NCBI GenBank assembly: GCA_958296295.1 | Contig: OY282460.1 | Location: 2,976,001 to 3,040,000, forward strand | Origin: an uncultured Pseudomonadales bacterium | Lineage (GTDB): Bacteria; Pseudomonadota; Gammaproteobacteria; Pseudomonadales; Azotimanducaceae | DNA: 64,000 nt | Direction: 5' to 3' | Shown: positions 16,546 through 25,622 of the stretch, piece by piece | Layout: the number at the start of each line of letters is the position of its first letter | Numbering within the stretch: position 1 is the first letter of the stretch | The notes under the pieces: model-generated | Seen by the model: the letters and a program-made list of their open reading frames with translations, nothing else | What the model was told of the DNA's origin: nothing | The model's database searches: none | Position numbers and translations under genes: made by a program

Positions 16546-17742
16546 CTACGCGGACAGGTAAGCGGCCCAAGCGTCCATCAGCGCCCTGCGCCGCTCGAAG
16601 TGGTCGGTGCGGGCGTAGGCGGCCTCCACCTTGCTTCCCACGCCGTGCGCCAGCGCCGCTTCGAGCACTTCGCGCGGAAAGTCCGTCCGCTCCGCGCCCC
16701 AGTCGCGAAAACTCGACCGGAACCCGTGCGGCACCGCCTGGACGCCGCGCTGCCGCAGCAGCTTGCCGATCGTCGCGTCCGATAGGACCTTGCCCTTCGG
16801 ACCGGGGAACACCAGGCCGTCCGCGCCCGACTCCCGCGCCGCCGCCAGCACGTCGAGCGCGGCGTCGCTCAACGGAACGCGGTGCTCGCGTCCCATCTTC
16901 ATTCGTTCGCCCGGAACGGTCCAAACGCCGGCCTCCATGTCCACTTCGTCCCAGGTGGCCAGCCGCGCCTCGCCGGAACGCGCCGCGGTCAGCACCAGGA
17001 ACTCGAACGCCAGCCGGGTGCCGCGCCAGGCCGCGCTGGCGCGTACCGCCGCGACGGCCGCCGCCACCTCCGCGTAGGGCAGCGCCCGATGGTGTCTCGG
17101 CCTGGCTCCCCCGCGCGGCAGCGCCGCCTCAACCGCCCGGCAGGGGTTGTCGGCTCGATGGCCATGCACGACGGCCCAGTCCATCACCTTGCCGATCCTG
17201 TGCTTCACGCGCCGGGCGGTCTCCCGCTTGGTCGTCCAGATCGGCTCAAGAACGGCGACAACGTCGGCGCTGGTGACGTCGCCGACCCGCAGGCGGCCGA
17301 TGACCGGGTGGGCGTAGGCGGCCAGCGACGACTTCCACTGCGCCTCGCTCTTGCCGTCGGCCTTCCACGTCTTCGCCTGCGTGGCCAGCACCTCGGCCGC
17401 CGCCTCCTCGAAGGTCGGCGCGCCGGGCCTGCGCCCGCCCCGCTTGGCGGGAGGGATTCCGCGCCGCGCCGCCTTGCGGTTCTCGAAGGCGGCCTCCCGC
17501 GCTTCCTGGAGGCTCGTCAGCGGGTATCCGCCCAGCCCCACGGTGTGCCGCCTGCCGCGGACCTGGACGACCTGCACCCAGCACTTCGCGCCGGTCGGCG
17601 TGACCTGGAGAAAGAGCGTACCGCCGTCGGAGATGCGTTCGTGGAAGCGCGTGCGCCCGGAGTGCCTAGCGTTGCGCACCTTGGCCGCGGTGAGATTGCC
17701 CACTGGAATGTCCCGTTCTGTTTGCTGCATTACTTGTATCAC
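16546..17742 (-). CDS. P4-type tyrosine recombinase (integrase)
   Basis: The product is 398 residues. The N-terminal arm-binding region (LTAAKVRNAR...FLQVTPTG, DUF4102-like) precedes a catalytic domain with TAARSGEARL (first Arg), HGFRSSFRDW (H-x-x-R) and a late AAYARTD Tyr. The gene starts 137 bp from the 3' end of tRNA-Asp and reads in the same direction, which is typical of islands inserted into tRNA genes. A GTG at 17703 is an alternative start, because the decayed homologue at 35055 begins at the matching GTG. The island would extend leftward over the transposase and RM genes. Its far attachment site was not located. Confidence 0.88.
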   Translation of the reverse strand: MIQVMQQTERDIPVGNLTAAKVRNARHSGRTRFHERISDGGTLFLQVTPTGAKCWVQVVQVRGRRHTVGLGGYPLTSLQEAREAAFENRKAARRGIPPAKRGGRRPGAPTFEEAAAEVLATQAKTWKADGKSEAQWKSSLAAYAHPVIGRLRVGDVTSADVVAVLEPIWTTKRETARRVKHRIGKVMDWAVVHGHRADNPCRAVEAALPRGGARPRHHRALPYAEVAAAVAAVRASAAWRGTRLAFEFLVLTAARSGEARLATWDEVDMEAGVWTVPGERMKMGREHRVPLSDAALDVLAAARESGADGLVFPGPKGKVLSDATIGKLLRQRGVQAVPHGFRSSFRDWGAERTDFPREVLEAALAHGVGSKVEAAYARTDHFERRRALMDAWAAYLSA

Positions 17743-17830
17743 ATTGACGCGGATGGATGCAACCTACGAAGGACTGATTCGGACGGCTGTGGACATGGGA
17801 AGGTGCGCTTATAGCGGGATAAATCAATGC

Positions 17831-17849
17831 TTTACGGACTAATACGGAC
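17831..17849 (-). repeat. Integrase-upstream conserved motif, Asp copy
   Basis: On the minus strand this reads GTCCGTATTAGTCCGTAAA. A near match, GTCCGTGTAAGTCTGTAAA, lies at 34905-34923 at a similar place between tRNA-Leu and its integrase remnant. The shared position upstream of related integrases suggests recombinase arm sites or the int promoter region. Confidence 0.5.
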
Positions 17850-17879
17850 AGCGACGGATGGATGCGGACGACAACGGGT

Positions 17880-17956
17880 TGGCGGAGCGGACGGGATTCG
17901 AACCCGCGACCCCCGGCGTGACAGGCCGATATTCTAACCAGCTGAACTACCGCTCC
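17880..17956 (-). tRNA. tRNA-Asp (GTC)
   Basis: The reverse complement folds into a full cloverleaf: acceptor GGAGCGG/CCGCTCC, anticodon loop CCTGTCACG with GTC, T-arm GGTTCGAATCC, and an encoded CCA end. One base separates it from tRNA-Val upstream, so the two share a transcript. Its 3' end is the probable integration site of the neighbouring integrase. Confidence 0.95.
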
Positions 17957-17957
17957 G

Positions 17958-18033
17958 TGGTGGGTGTTGCAGGGCTTGAACCTGCGACCTACGGCTTGTA
18001 AGGCCGTCGCTCTCCCAACTGAGCTAAACACCC
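17958..18033 (-). tRNA. tRNA-Val (TAC)
   Basis: The reverse complement gives acceptor GGGTGTT/AACACCC, D-arm AGCTCAGTTGGGAGAGC, anticodon loop CTTACAA (TAC), T-arm GGTTCAAGCC, discriminator A and encoded CCA. It is the first gene of a Val-Asp tRNA operon. Confidence 0.95.
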
Positions 18034-18042
18034 GCGACAACC

Positions 18043-18070
18043 ATCATAGTCCCACGCCAGCCGAAGTCAA
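18043..18070 (-). promoter_or_regulatory. Sigma-70 promoter of the tRNA-Val/Asp operon
   Basis: On the minus strand TTGACT (18065-18070), a 16-bp spacer and TATGAT (18043-18048) lie ten bases ahead of the tRNA-Val 5' end. Matches are 5/6 at each box. Confidence 0.75.
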
Positions 18071-18267
18071 CGATCCGCCGCCACATCCACACACTTTGGA
18101 GTGGGCGCAGGGCCGCAAGTTCAGAAGGCCCAAGCCGCCCCAGCGCGGCTTTCTCTCCTCGGCGAACGCGAAAACGCGGTGGTGGTCGGGCTACGCCACA
18201 CGCCCGCGTATGTCCCTCTAACGCGGGCTGCTAGAATGCCGCCCGTCCCTCCCCCAGGAACCGCCAT

Positions 18268-19119
18268 ATGGCCGCTTCGCCCGTCTTCGAGATAGATCTG
18301 GCGTCGTTCCAAACGGATGTGATCGAGCGTTCTCGGTCCATTCCCGTGTTCGTGTTGTTTTGGACCGCCGAAGTGGCCCCGGCGGCGGAGGCCAAGGCGA
18401 CGTTGGCGCGGCTCGCCGCGCAGTACCAAGGCAAGTTCGCGCTGGGGCTTTCCGACATCGCCAAGGACCAGACGCTTGCCCAGCAGCTGCGAGTGCAGGG
18501 CATTCCAAGCATCCGCGTGATCCGCGACGGCCAGTTGGCCGAACAGATGGACGGGCCGCAGAGCGAGGATGTGCTGCGCCGCGCCATAGACGCCTTGACG
18601 CAGTCCCCGGCGGACGCGCTGAAGAGCCAATTGGCGCAATATCTGGCCGAGGAGAATTTCAACGGTGCCTTGTCGGTGCTCCGGCAAGCGATCCAAGCGG
18701 AGCCGACGAACGCCGGCTTCAAGGTGGAGTGGGCCGATGTGCTGCTGCTGAAGGGCGACGTGAAAGGCGGCGGCAAGGTGCTGGCCACCATTCCCGAAGA
18801 CACCGCCGAACGCGAGCGGCCGGCCACCCGGTTGGCGCTGCTTGAAGAGGCCGCGGGGCTGGGCAAACTGGGTGCCGCGCTGGCGCAAGCGCAGGCCGAC
18901 GAGGCGGATTTGGAGGCGCTCTACCGGGCGGCCGTCCTGCTCGCTGTTCGGCGGCGCTACGAGGAGGCGCTAGAGCACGCGCTCGCGATCATGCGGCGGG
19001 ATCGAACGTTCCGCGATGACGTGGGGCGCCGGACGATGATCCGCGTGATGGCGCTGATGGCCAAAGGCGACGACGTGGCCAAACGCTACCGTCGCCGGAT
19101 GTTCAATTTCCTCTATTGA
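18268..19119 (+). CDS. cnoX: CnoX/YbbN-like co-chaperone without redox cysteines
   Basis: The product is 283 residues. An N-terminal thioredoxin fold (SIPVFVLFWTAEVAP, QGIPSIRVIRDG with the cis-Pro) joins a C-terminal TPR region (~115-283), the layout of YbbN/CnoX holdases that hand clients to GroEL and DnaK. The position of the thioredoxin CxxC is WTAEVAPAAEA, with no cysteine, so it cannot act as an oxidoreductase; E. coli CnoX is also non-canonical there. A TAGAAT -10-like box lies ~35 bp upstream. It precedes the ligase gene by 58 bp on the same strand. Confidence 0.75.
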   Translation: MAASPVFEIDLASFQTDVIERSRSIPVFVLFWTAEVAPAAEAKATLARLAAQYQGKFALGLSDIAKDQTLAQQLRVQGIPSIRVIRDGQLAEQMDGPQSEDVLRRAIDALTQSPADALKSQLAQYLAEENFNGALSVLRQAIQAEPTNAGFKVEWADVLLLKGDVKGGGKVLATIPEDTAERERPATRLALLEEAAGLGKLGAALAQAQADEADLEALYRAAVLLAVRRRYEEALEHALAIMRRDRTFRDDVGRRTMIRVMALMAKGDDVAKRYRRRMFNFLY

Positions 19120-19177
19120 GGCGGAGACAAGGAACGCGAAAGCCGCTCGCGCGGCATGCGGCATCCGGAGCGCGAAC

Positions 19178-20557
19178 ATGGCAAGTGATGGGGAGTTGCC
19201 GGCTGTAGGTGGCCAAGACGCCACGGGTGACCGCCCGGCCATGCTGGGCTTGGCCGACATCGACGGCGTGCTGCGGGGCAAGTTCGTCAGCGCGAACAAG
19301 CTCGCCAGCCTGCGCGCCAAAGGCGGCGGTTTTTGCGATTGCGTGTTCGGCTGGGACATGGACGACGCGCTCTACGATTCGTCCGCCGATGCGATCACCG
19401 GCTGGCACAGCGGCTTTCCGGACGCCCGCTACCGGCTCGTCGGGGCCAGTGAACGCGCCCTGCCGGACGATGGCACGGCGTATTTCGTCGGCGAGTTCGC
19501 CAGCGCCGAGGGCGGCGACCACCCGCTGTGTCCGCGCACGCTGCTCCGACGGGTTCTGGGGCGCGCGGCGCGGCACGGGCTCGCGGCGCGCGCCGGGCTC
19601 GAATACGAGTTCTTCGTGTTCAAGGAGACGCCGGCGAGCGTGCGCGAGAAGGGCTATCGGAATCTGCAGCCGTTCACTCCCGGCAACTTCGGCTACTCGG
19701 TGTTGCGCGCCGCCGCCAACGCGGACGTGTTCGAGGCACTGATGCGCTACTGCGCGAACTTCCGGATGCCGCTTGAAGGCTTGCACTGCGAAACCGGGCC
19801 GGGCGTTTGGGAAGGCGCGTTGGCGGTGGCCGAGGGATTGGAGGCGGCGGACCGGGCGACCCTGTTCAAGACCTTCTCCAAGGCGTTCTTCCAGCGCCGC
19901 GGGCTGGTGGCCACGTTCATGGCCAAGTGGTCGATGGATTACCCTGGACAAAGCGGCCACTACCACTTCTCGTTGCTCGATGGCGAAGGCGGCAACGTTT
20001 TCGCCGGCGCAGACGAAACGCTGACGGACGCGGCCCGTTGGGCCATCGGCGGCTTGTGCCGCTATGTGCCGGAGTTTCTGCCGATGCTCGCGCCAACCGT
20101 GAACAGCTTCACGCGCTTGGTGAAAGGCGCCTGGGCGCCCACCGCCGCCACTTGGGGGATGGACAACCGCACCGCGGCGTTCCGTTTTGTTCCCGCGCCC
20201 GCCGAGGACAAGACGCAGCAGCGCGTCGAGTGCCGGGTGGGCGGCGCGGACGCCAACCCGTATCTGGCGTCCGCGGCCACCTTGGGCGCCGCACTGATCG
20301 GCATCGAAAAACGGTTGGAACCGCCGGCGGCGGTGGTCGGCAACGCCTACGAGGTGGAGGCGACGCTGCCGGCCGAACGGCGATTCGCGCCGACGCTGCG
20401 GGATGCGGCCGAGCGTTTCGCCGAGTCCGCCGCCGCCCGCGACATTTTCGGCGAGGCGTTCGTTTCGCACTTCGCGCGGAGCCGGCTATGGGAGAGCCGC
20501 CAGCACGAACGGCATGTGGATAGCTGGCAACTGGCCCGCTACTTCGAGATCGTCTGA
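19178..20557 (+). CDS. Glutamine-synthetase-family ligase (gamma-glutamyl-amine type)
   Basis: The product is 459 residues with the whole GS catalytic barrel: LEYEFFVF and EGLHCETGPGVWE supply the metal-binding glutamates, SGHYHFSL the ATP/metal His, and TVNSFTR the substrate loop. The N-terminal part is short and lacks the adenylylation loop of classic GlnA. Such proteins usually ligate glutamate to amines (PuuA-like) rather than make glutamine. GGAG sits seven bases before the ATG. It lies next to a TAXI-type TRAP system, which may import its amine or glutamate-like substrate. Exact substrate unknown. Confidence 0.75.
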   Translation: MASDGELPAVGGQDATGDRPAMLGLADIDGVLRGKFVSANKLASLRAKGGGFCDCVFGWDMDDALYDSSADAITGWHSGFPDARYRLVGASERALPDDGTAYFVGEFASAEGGDHPLCPRTLLRRVLGRAARHGLAARAGLEYEFFVFKETPASVREKGYRNLQPFTPGNFGYSVLRAAANADVFEALMRYCANFRMPLEGLHCETGPGVWEGALAVAEGLEAADRATLFKTFSKAFFQRRGLVATFMAKWSMDYPGQSGHYHFSLLDGEGGNVFAGADETLTDAARWAIGGLCRYVPEFLPMLAPTVNSFTRLVKGAWAPTAATWGMDNRTAAFRFVPAPAEDKTQQRVECRVGGADANPYLASAATLGAALIGIEKRLEPPAAVVGNAYEVEATLPAERRFAPTLRDAAERFAESAAARDIFGEAFVSHFARSRLWESRQHERHVDSWQLARYFEIV

Positions 20558-20809
20558 CCGGTACGGTCCAGCCCACGCTTGCCAGCCAACGCCAGCCGCC
20601 ACGCCGCCGCAAAGTGATTGGCAACATTTGGCAACACAACGATGCGCCTGTTCTCGGTTACCATGAGCGCTGGACAAGCTGCGCAGAACGGCTCTCCACG
20701 AAGCGACTCGAACGAACATTCATGTCCGCGCCGCCGGCTCTGGAGCATCGCAAGGATGGAAGGGCCAACGGCGGTGGCTGCGGGCGATTCTCTGGCAAGG
20801 AGGAAGACG

Positions 20810-22003
20810 ATGAACATGACGCGATTGCTTGGCGCGGCCCTCGGCGGCGCCGCACTGGCCGCCTTTTCGGCCGGTTGCAGCGGCGAGACCAAACCGGAAA
20901 CCACAGATCCGGAACCTCAAAGCGAACCGGAAGGCGCCTACATCACCATCGGCACCGGCGGCGTCACAGGCGTCTACTACCCGACCGGCGCGGCAATCTG
21001 CCGGTTGGTGAACAAGAATACCGACGAGCACGGCGTGCGGTGTACCGTGGAAGCCACCGGCGGCTCCATCTACAACCTCAACACCATCGCGGCCGGCGAG
21101 CTGGACATGGGGGTCGCGCAGTCCGATTGGCAGTATCACGCCTACCACGGCACCAGCCAGTTCGCGCCGCCGGACGGCCCCGGCCCCAACCAGGCCCTGC
21201 GCGCCGTGTTCGCGGTTCACGCGGAGCCGTTCACCGTGATGGCGCGGGCGGACGCCGAGATCGCCGCGTTCGCGGACCTCAAGGGCAAGCGCGTGAACAT
21301 CGGCAATCCCGGGTCCGGCCAACGCGGCACGATGGAGGAGCTGATGTCCGCCCTGGGTTGGACCACGGACGACTTCCAAGTGGTGTCCGAGCTAAAGTCC
21401 GCCGAGCAGTCCAAGGCGTTGTGCGACAATAAGATAGACGCGATGGTCATCACCGTCGGGCATCCGAGCGGCAACATCAAAGAGGCGTCCACGGCGTGCG
21501 ACGCGGTGCTGGTGCCGGTTACCGGGCCGGAGGTGGATCAGCTGGTGGCCGACAATTCGTACTACCGCCACGCCGTCATCCCCGGCGGCATGTACCGCGG
21601 CACGGACGCCGATGTGGCCACCTTCGGGGTTGGCGCGACTTTCGTGTCCTCCACGAACACCCCCGCCGATACGGTGTATCAGGTGGTGAAGGCCGTCTTC
21701 GACAATTTCGAGGATTTCCAGAAGCTGCATCCCGCCTTCGCCACGCTGGACAAAGCGCAGATGGTGCGCGACGGCCTATCCGCGCCGCTGCACGACGGGG
21801 CTGCGCGCTACTACCGGGAGGCGGGTTTGGTGGTTGACGCGACGGACGTCGCGGCAGCCGAGGTCGAAGCCACGGAACTCACCGCGGCCGAGGTCGAGGC
21901 CACCGAACTCACCGCGGCCGAAGTTGAAGCCACCGACCTCACCGCGGCCGAGGTCGAGGCCACCGACCTCACTGAAGCCGAATCCGCCGACAGCGCCGAA
22001 TAG
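20810..22003 (+). CDS. TAXI-family TRAP transporter substrate-binding lipoprotein
   Basis: The product is 397 residues. The start at 20810 is set by AGGAGG and yields a lipoprotein signal ending FSAGC (lipobox cysteine ~residue 24). The body has the TAXI signatures ITIGTGGVTGVYYPTG and GDL-like ADLKGKRVNIGNPGSGQRGT. The family binds glutamate, glutamine or other carboxylates for a fused TRAP permease, which follows 28 bp downstream. The last ~50 residues are an acidic 10-residue repeat (AEVEAT-E/D-LTA, four times) unlike other TAXI proteins; see the 30-bp repeat entry. Confidence 0.88.
   Translation: MNMTRLLGAALGGAALAAFSAGCSGETKPETTDPEPQSEPEGAYITIGTGGVTGVYYPTGAAICRLVNKNTDEHGVRCTVEATGGSIYNLNTIAAGELDMGVAQSDWQYHAYHGTSQFAPPDGPGPNQALRAVFAVHAEPFTVMARADAEIAAFADLKGKRVNIGNPGSGQRGTMEELMSALGWTTDDFQVVSELKSAEQSKALCDNKIDAMVITVGHPSGNIKEASTACDAVLVPVTGPEVDQLVADNSYYRHAVIPGGMYRGTDADVATFGVGATFVSSTNTPADTVYQVVKAVFDNFEDFQKLHPAFATLDKAQMVRDGLSAPLHDGAARYYREAGLVVDATDVAAAEVEATELTAAEVEATELTAAEVEATDLTAAEVEATDLTEAESADSAE
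21854..21973 (+). repeat. 30-bp coding tandem repeat, four units
   Basis: Four in-frame 30-bp units start at 21854, 21884, 21914 and 21944 and encode AEVEATELTA or AEVEATDLTA. Units differ at a few third positions. The repeat sits at the extreme 3' end of the binding-protein gene, so unit number can vary without breaking the frame. Confidence 0.85.
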
Positions 22004-22031
22004 GCCGCGCCTCCCCGAATCGGCGGCGGGC

Positions 22032-24620
22032 ATGACGGCGGACGCCGCCGAGGCGGCGTCGGCGTCCGCAACGGAGCGCGGCCGGGCCAGGCGTCTCGTC
22101 GCCGCGGTGGCGCTGGTCTGGGCGGCGTTCCAACTGTGGTTCTCGTCGCCGCTGCCGTTTCTCGTTAGCGAGTTGCTCGGCTTCTCGTTCGGCATTTTCA
22201 ACAACACCGAAGCGCGCTCCATCCATCTGGCGTTCGCCGTTTTCCTGGCCTTCGTGGTCTTCCCGGCGCGCCGGCGCGCAAGAGCCGAGAGGGTGCCGTT
22301 GCCGGATTGGGCGCTGGCGTTCGTCGCGGCCGGCGCGGCGGCCTACCTGTTCCTGTTCTACGAGCACCTCGCACTGCGCGCCGGCAACGCCAACACCGTC
22401 GATGTGACGGTGGCCATCATCGGCATCGTCGCCCTGCTGGAGGCCACGCGGCGAGCGCTTGGCCCGCCGCTCACCGTGGTGGCGTCCCTGTTCCTCGCCT
22501 ACACGCTGCTCGGCCAGTGGATGCCGGACGTGATCGCCCACAAGGGCCAAAGCCTCACCAAGGTGGCGCAGCACCAGTGGCTCACGACGGAAGGCGTGTT
22601 CGGCATCGCGCTGGGCGTTTCCACCGATTTCGTGTTCCTGTTCGTGCTGTTCGGCGCGCTGTTGGAGTGCGCCGGGGCCGGCAACTACTTCATCCGCTTG
22701 GCGTTCGCCGGGCTCGGCCATCTGCGCGGCGGCCCGGCCAAGGCCTCGGTGGTGGCGTCCGCTGCCACTGGGGTGATTTCCGGTTCTTCCATCGCCAACG
22801 TCGCCACCACCGGCGTTTTCACCATCCCGTTGATGAAGAAGGTGGGTTTCCCGGCCACCAAGGCCGGCGCCGTGGAGGTGGCTTCGTCCACCAACGGACA
22901 GCTGACGCCGCCGGTGATGGGCGCGGCGGCTTTCCTGATGATCGAGTACGTCGGCATCTCGTACATCGAGGTGATCAAGCACGCCATGCTGCCGGCGCTG
23001 ATCTCCTATCTGGCGTTGGTCTACATCGTCCACCTGGAAGCCTGCAAGGCCAACATGGCGCGGTTGGCGCCGGCGGCCCGCAGCTCCCTGGCGCGGCGGC
23101 TCGCCGCGTTCGCGTTCGTGGTGCTGGCGCTCTGCGTCATCGGCGCCGGCGTGTACTACGGCACCGCCGCCATCCAAACCGCCTTCGGCGCAGCCGCGCC
23201 GTATGTGCTTGCGTTGTTGCTCGTCGGCGCTTATCTGGGGCTGTTGTCGTGGGCCACCCGCGTGCCCGAACTGCCACAGGCCCAAGAAATGGACACGCTG
23301 CCGCGTTTCGGCGAGACCGCCCAAGCCGGCCTGCACTACGTGCTGCCGATCGCCGTGCTGATGTGGTGCTTGGTGGTGGAACGCTTCTCGCCGGGGCTTG
23401 CGGCGTTCTGGGCCACGGTCTGCCTCGTCTTCATCGTGCTCACCGAACGCCCGCTGCTAGCCTTTCTGCGGCAGCGGGCCACCGGGGCGGACGCGCTCTG
23501 GAAGGAGTTTCGCCGCGGCTTCGGCGATTTGGTGAGGGGCCTCATCGCCGGCGCGCGCAACATGATCGGCATCGGCGTCGCCACCGCCACCGCCGGCGTC
23601 GTGGTGGGAACCATCACGCTCACCGGCATCGGGCAGGTGATGGTGGAGTTCGTCGAACTGATCTCCGGCGGGCATTTGCTGCCGGCGCTGCTGTTCACCG
23701 CGATGATCTGCATCGTGCTCGGCATGGGCTTGCCGACCACCGCGAACTACATAGTGGTCTCCAGCCTGATGGCGCCGGTGGTGGTGGCCTTGGGCGCCGC
23801 CAACGGGCTGGTTGTGCCCTTGGTGGCCATCCACATGTTCGTCTTCTACTTTGGCATCCTGGCGGACGATACACCGCCCGTGGGCCTGGCCGCCTTCGCC
23901 GCGGCGGCCATCTCCGGCGCGGATCCGATCCGCACCGGCGTCCAAGGCTTCGTGTACGACATCCGCACGGCGGTGCTGCCTTTCATGTTCATCTTCAACA
24001 CCCAGCTGTTGCTGATCGGCATCGGAAGCGCGGCGGAGTTCGCGTTGGTGGTGGCGTCCGCGGTTTGCGCCATGCTGATGTTCGCCGCCGCCACGCAAGG
24101 CTATTGGCTGGTGAAGAGCCGCTGGTGGGAAACCGCGGCGCTGCTGCTGGTGGCGTTCAGCCTGTTTCGACCGGGCTTCTGGTGGGACCAGGTGTATCCG
24201 CGCTACGACACCTCCGCCCCGCAAGCCTTGGCGCAAGCGGCCGAAAAACTCGCCAGCGGCGAGCTACTGCGGCTGCGCGTGCGTGGCGAGACCATCGACG
24301 GCAAAGAGCGCACAACAACCGTCGCGCTGCCGCTTGCCGCGGTGGCTTCGGGGGACGGCGGAGAGCGGCTGCAAGCCGCAGGTTTGACGGTGCGCAATGA
24401 GGGCGAGCGGGTCGTGATCGACAATTTGTTGTTCGGCACGCCGGCCGAGCGCCTGCGCCAGGACTTCGGGGTGGATTTCGGCTGGGAGATCCTGGCGGTG
24501 GAAACGCCCGCCAAGCGGCCCGCGAAACAGTGGGTATACCTGCCGGCTCTGGCGCTCTTGGGGTTGGTCGCTTGGGCGCAGCTACGGCGTCGGCGCAAAT
24601 CCACCCTTGCGGCCGCGTGA
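22032..24620 (+). CDS. Fused TRAP transporter permease (4TM/12TM)
   Basis: The product is 862 residues. The start at 22032 is the first ATG after the binding-protein stop; the frame is open further left only across the repeat-encoding end of that gene. About 16-18 hydrophobic segments cover residues ~25-730, with the DctM-type ASAATGVISGSSIANVATTG and a second half-repeat IVLGMGLPTTANYIVVSSLM. The C-terminal ~150 residues resemble the DUF3394 tail of TAXI permeases, ending in one more helix. It works with the TAXI lipoprotein as a Na+- or H+-driven importer. Substrate unknown. Confidence 0.9.
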   Translation: MTADAAEAASASATERGRARRLVAAVALVWAAFQLWFSSPLPFLVSELLGFSFGIFNNTEARSIHLAFAVFLAFVVFPARRRARAERVPLPDWALAFVAAGAAAYLFLFYEHLALRAGNANTVDVTVAIIGIVALLEATRRALGPPLTVVASLFLAYTLLGQWMPDVIAHKGQSLTKVAQHQWLTTEGVFGIALGVSTDFVFLFVLFGALLECAGAGNYFIRLAFAGLGHLRGGPAKASVVASAATGVISGSSIANVATTGVFTIPLMKKVGFPATKAGAVEVASSTNGQLTPPVMGAAAFLMIEYVGISYIEVIKHAMLPALISYLALVYIVHLEACKANMARLAPAARSSLARRLAAFAFVVLALCVIGAGVYYGTAAIQTAFGAAAPYVLALLLVGAYLGLLSWATRVPELPQAQEMDTLPRFGETAQAGLHYVLPIAVLMWCLVVERFSPGLAAFWATVCLVFIVLTERPLLAFLRQRATGADALWKEFRRGFGDLVRGLIAGARNMIGIGVATATAGVVVGTITLTGIGQVMVEFVELISGGHLLPALLFTAMICIVLGMGLPTTANYIVVSSLMAPVVVALGAANGLVVPLVAIHMFVFYFGILADDTPPVGLAAFAAAAISGADPIRTGVQGFVYDIRTAVLPFMFIFNTQLLLIGIGSAAEFALVVASAVCAMLMFAAATQGYWLVKSRWWETAALLLVAFSLFRPGFWWDQVYPRYDTSAPQALAQAAEKLASGELLRLRVRGETIDGKERTTTVALPLAAVASGDGGERLQAAGLTVRNEGERVVIDNLLFGTPAERLRQDFGVDFGWEILAVETPAKRPAKQWVYLPALALLGLVAWAQLRRRRKSTLAAA

Positions 24621-24680
24621 CGGCCGGCGCTCTTTCCCGCCCTCCGAGTCCGTCTCGCCGTTTCTGCGGCTCGCCCTAGC

Positions 24681-25622
24681 CTAGCGCGGCGGCATCTCCT
24701 CCAGCGGCAGCAGCAGGTCGCCGGCGCCCATCAGTTCGGCCTCGCCGATCACCACCGGCGCGATCACCTGTTTGGCGCGATCCACCCACTCATAGGACAC
24801 GGCGAACACCGAACCGGTGATGGATTCCTGCACCCAAAACTCGCCCGGCGCCAATTCTCCGTCCGCCGCCAAGCAGGCGACTTTGGCGCTGGATCCGGTG
24901 CCGCACGGCGAACGGTCGTAGGTGCCGCTGGGACACAGCACGAAGTTGCGGGCGTTCGCGTCCGACCGGGTGGGCGACCCATGCATTTCCAAATGGTCCA
25001 CATCCAGTCCTTCGCGGCAAGCCTTGGCGAGGATCTTCCGCGCGATCGCCGTCAGGTCCTCCCAAGGTTGGCACAGAGGTATGTCCGGAGCGGTCACCAC
25101 CAAGAAATTGTTGCCGCCGTACGCCACATCGGCGGTGACAACACCGACACCCGGCACGCGGAACTGAACGGCTTTGGCAAGGCGGCGGCTGTGGACGTTG
25201 GCAAGCCGCACCTTGCCATCCGCCAGACAGCGCACGTTGATGCCGCCCGCGGCCGTGTGCAGCACATGGTCGCCTTCGCCGATGCGGCCAAGAACGCGCA
25301 AGGTGTGTACGAAGCCGATGGCGGCGTGTCCGCACATGCCAAGCACCCGAACCCGATCGAAGAAGATGACGCCGGCCGCCGCTTCGCCGTCGTCCGGCGG
25401 CGTGAGCAGCGCCGCCACCATCGGCTCGCTGCCGCGCGGCTCTCCCACCACGGCGTAGCGCAGGGATTCGAACCTCTCGAGGTCTTGTCGGCGCTCGGCC
25501 ACGGTTTCTCCGCGCAGCTTCGGGAAGCCGTCGAGGATCACGCGGGTGGGCATGCCACCGGTGTGAGAGTCGATCACCGACATCCGGGCGAAGTCGCCCA
25601 AATCCACATGCTCAAGGGTCAT
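24681..25622 (-). CDS. 4-hydroxyproline 2-epimerase (proline racemase family)
   Basis: The product is 313 residues. It has both catalytic cysteines of true racemases/epimerases: C97 in MCGHAAIG and C240 in SPCGTGSSA, with SHTGGMPTR near the start. Retention of both cysteines argues against the dehydratase branch, which has Thr or Ser at one site. It should convert trans-4-hydroxy-L-proline to cis-4-hydroxy-D-proline. The stop-proximal neighbour upstream, a D-amino-acid dehydrogenase, overlaps by four bases and would oxidise the product. Confidence 0.85.
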   Translation of the reverse strand: MTLEHVDLGDFARMSVIDSHTGGMPTRVILDGFPKLRGETVAERRQDLERFESLRYAVVGEPRGSEPMVAALLTPPDDGEAAAGVIFFDRVRVLGMCGHAAIGFVHTLRVLGRIGEGDHVLHTAAGGINVRCLADGKVRLANVHSRRLAKAVQFRVPGVGVVTADVAYGGNNFLVVTAPDIPLCQPWEDLTAIARKILAKACREGLDVDHLEMHGSPTRSDANARNFVLCPSGTYDRSPCGTGSSAKVACLAADGELAPGEFWVQESITGSVFAVSYEWVDRAKQVIAPVVIGEAELMGAGDLLLPLEEMPPR

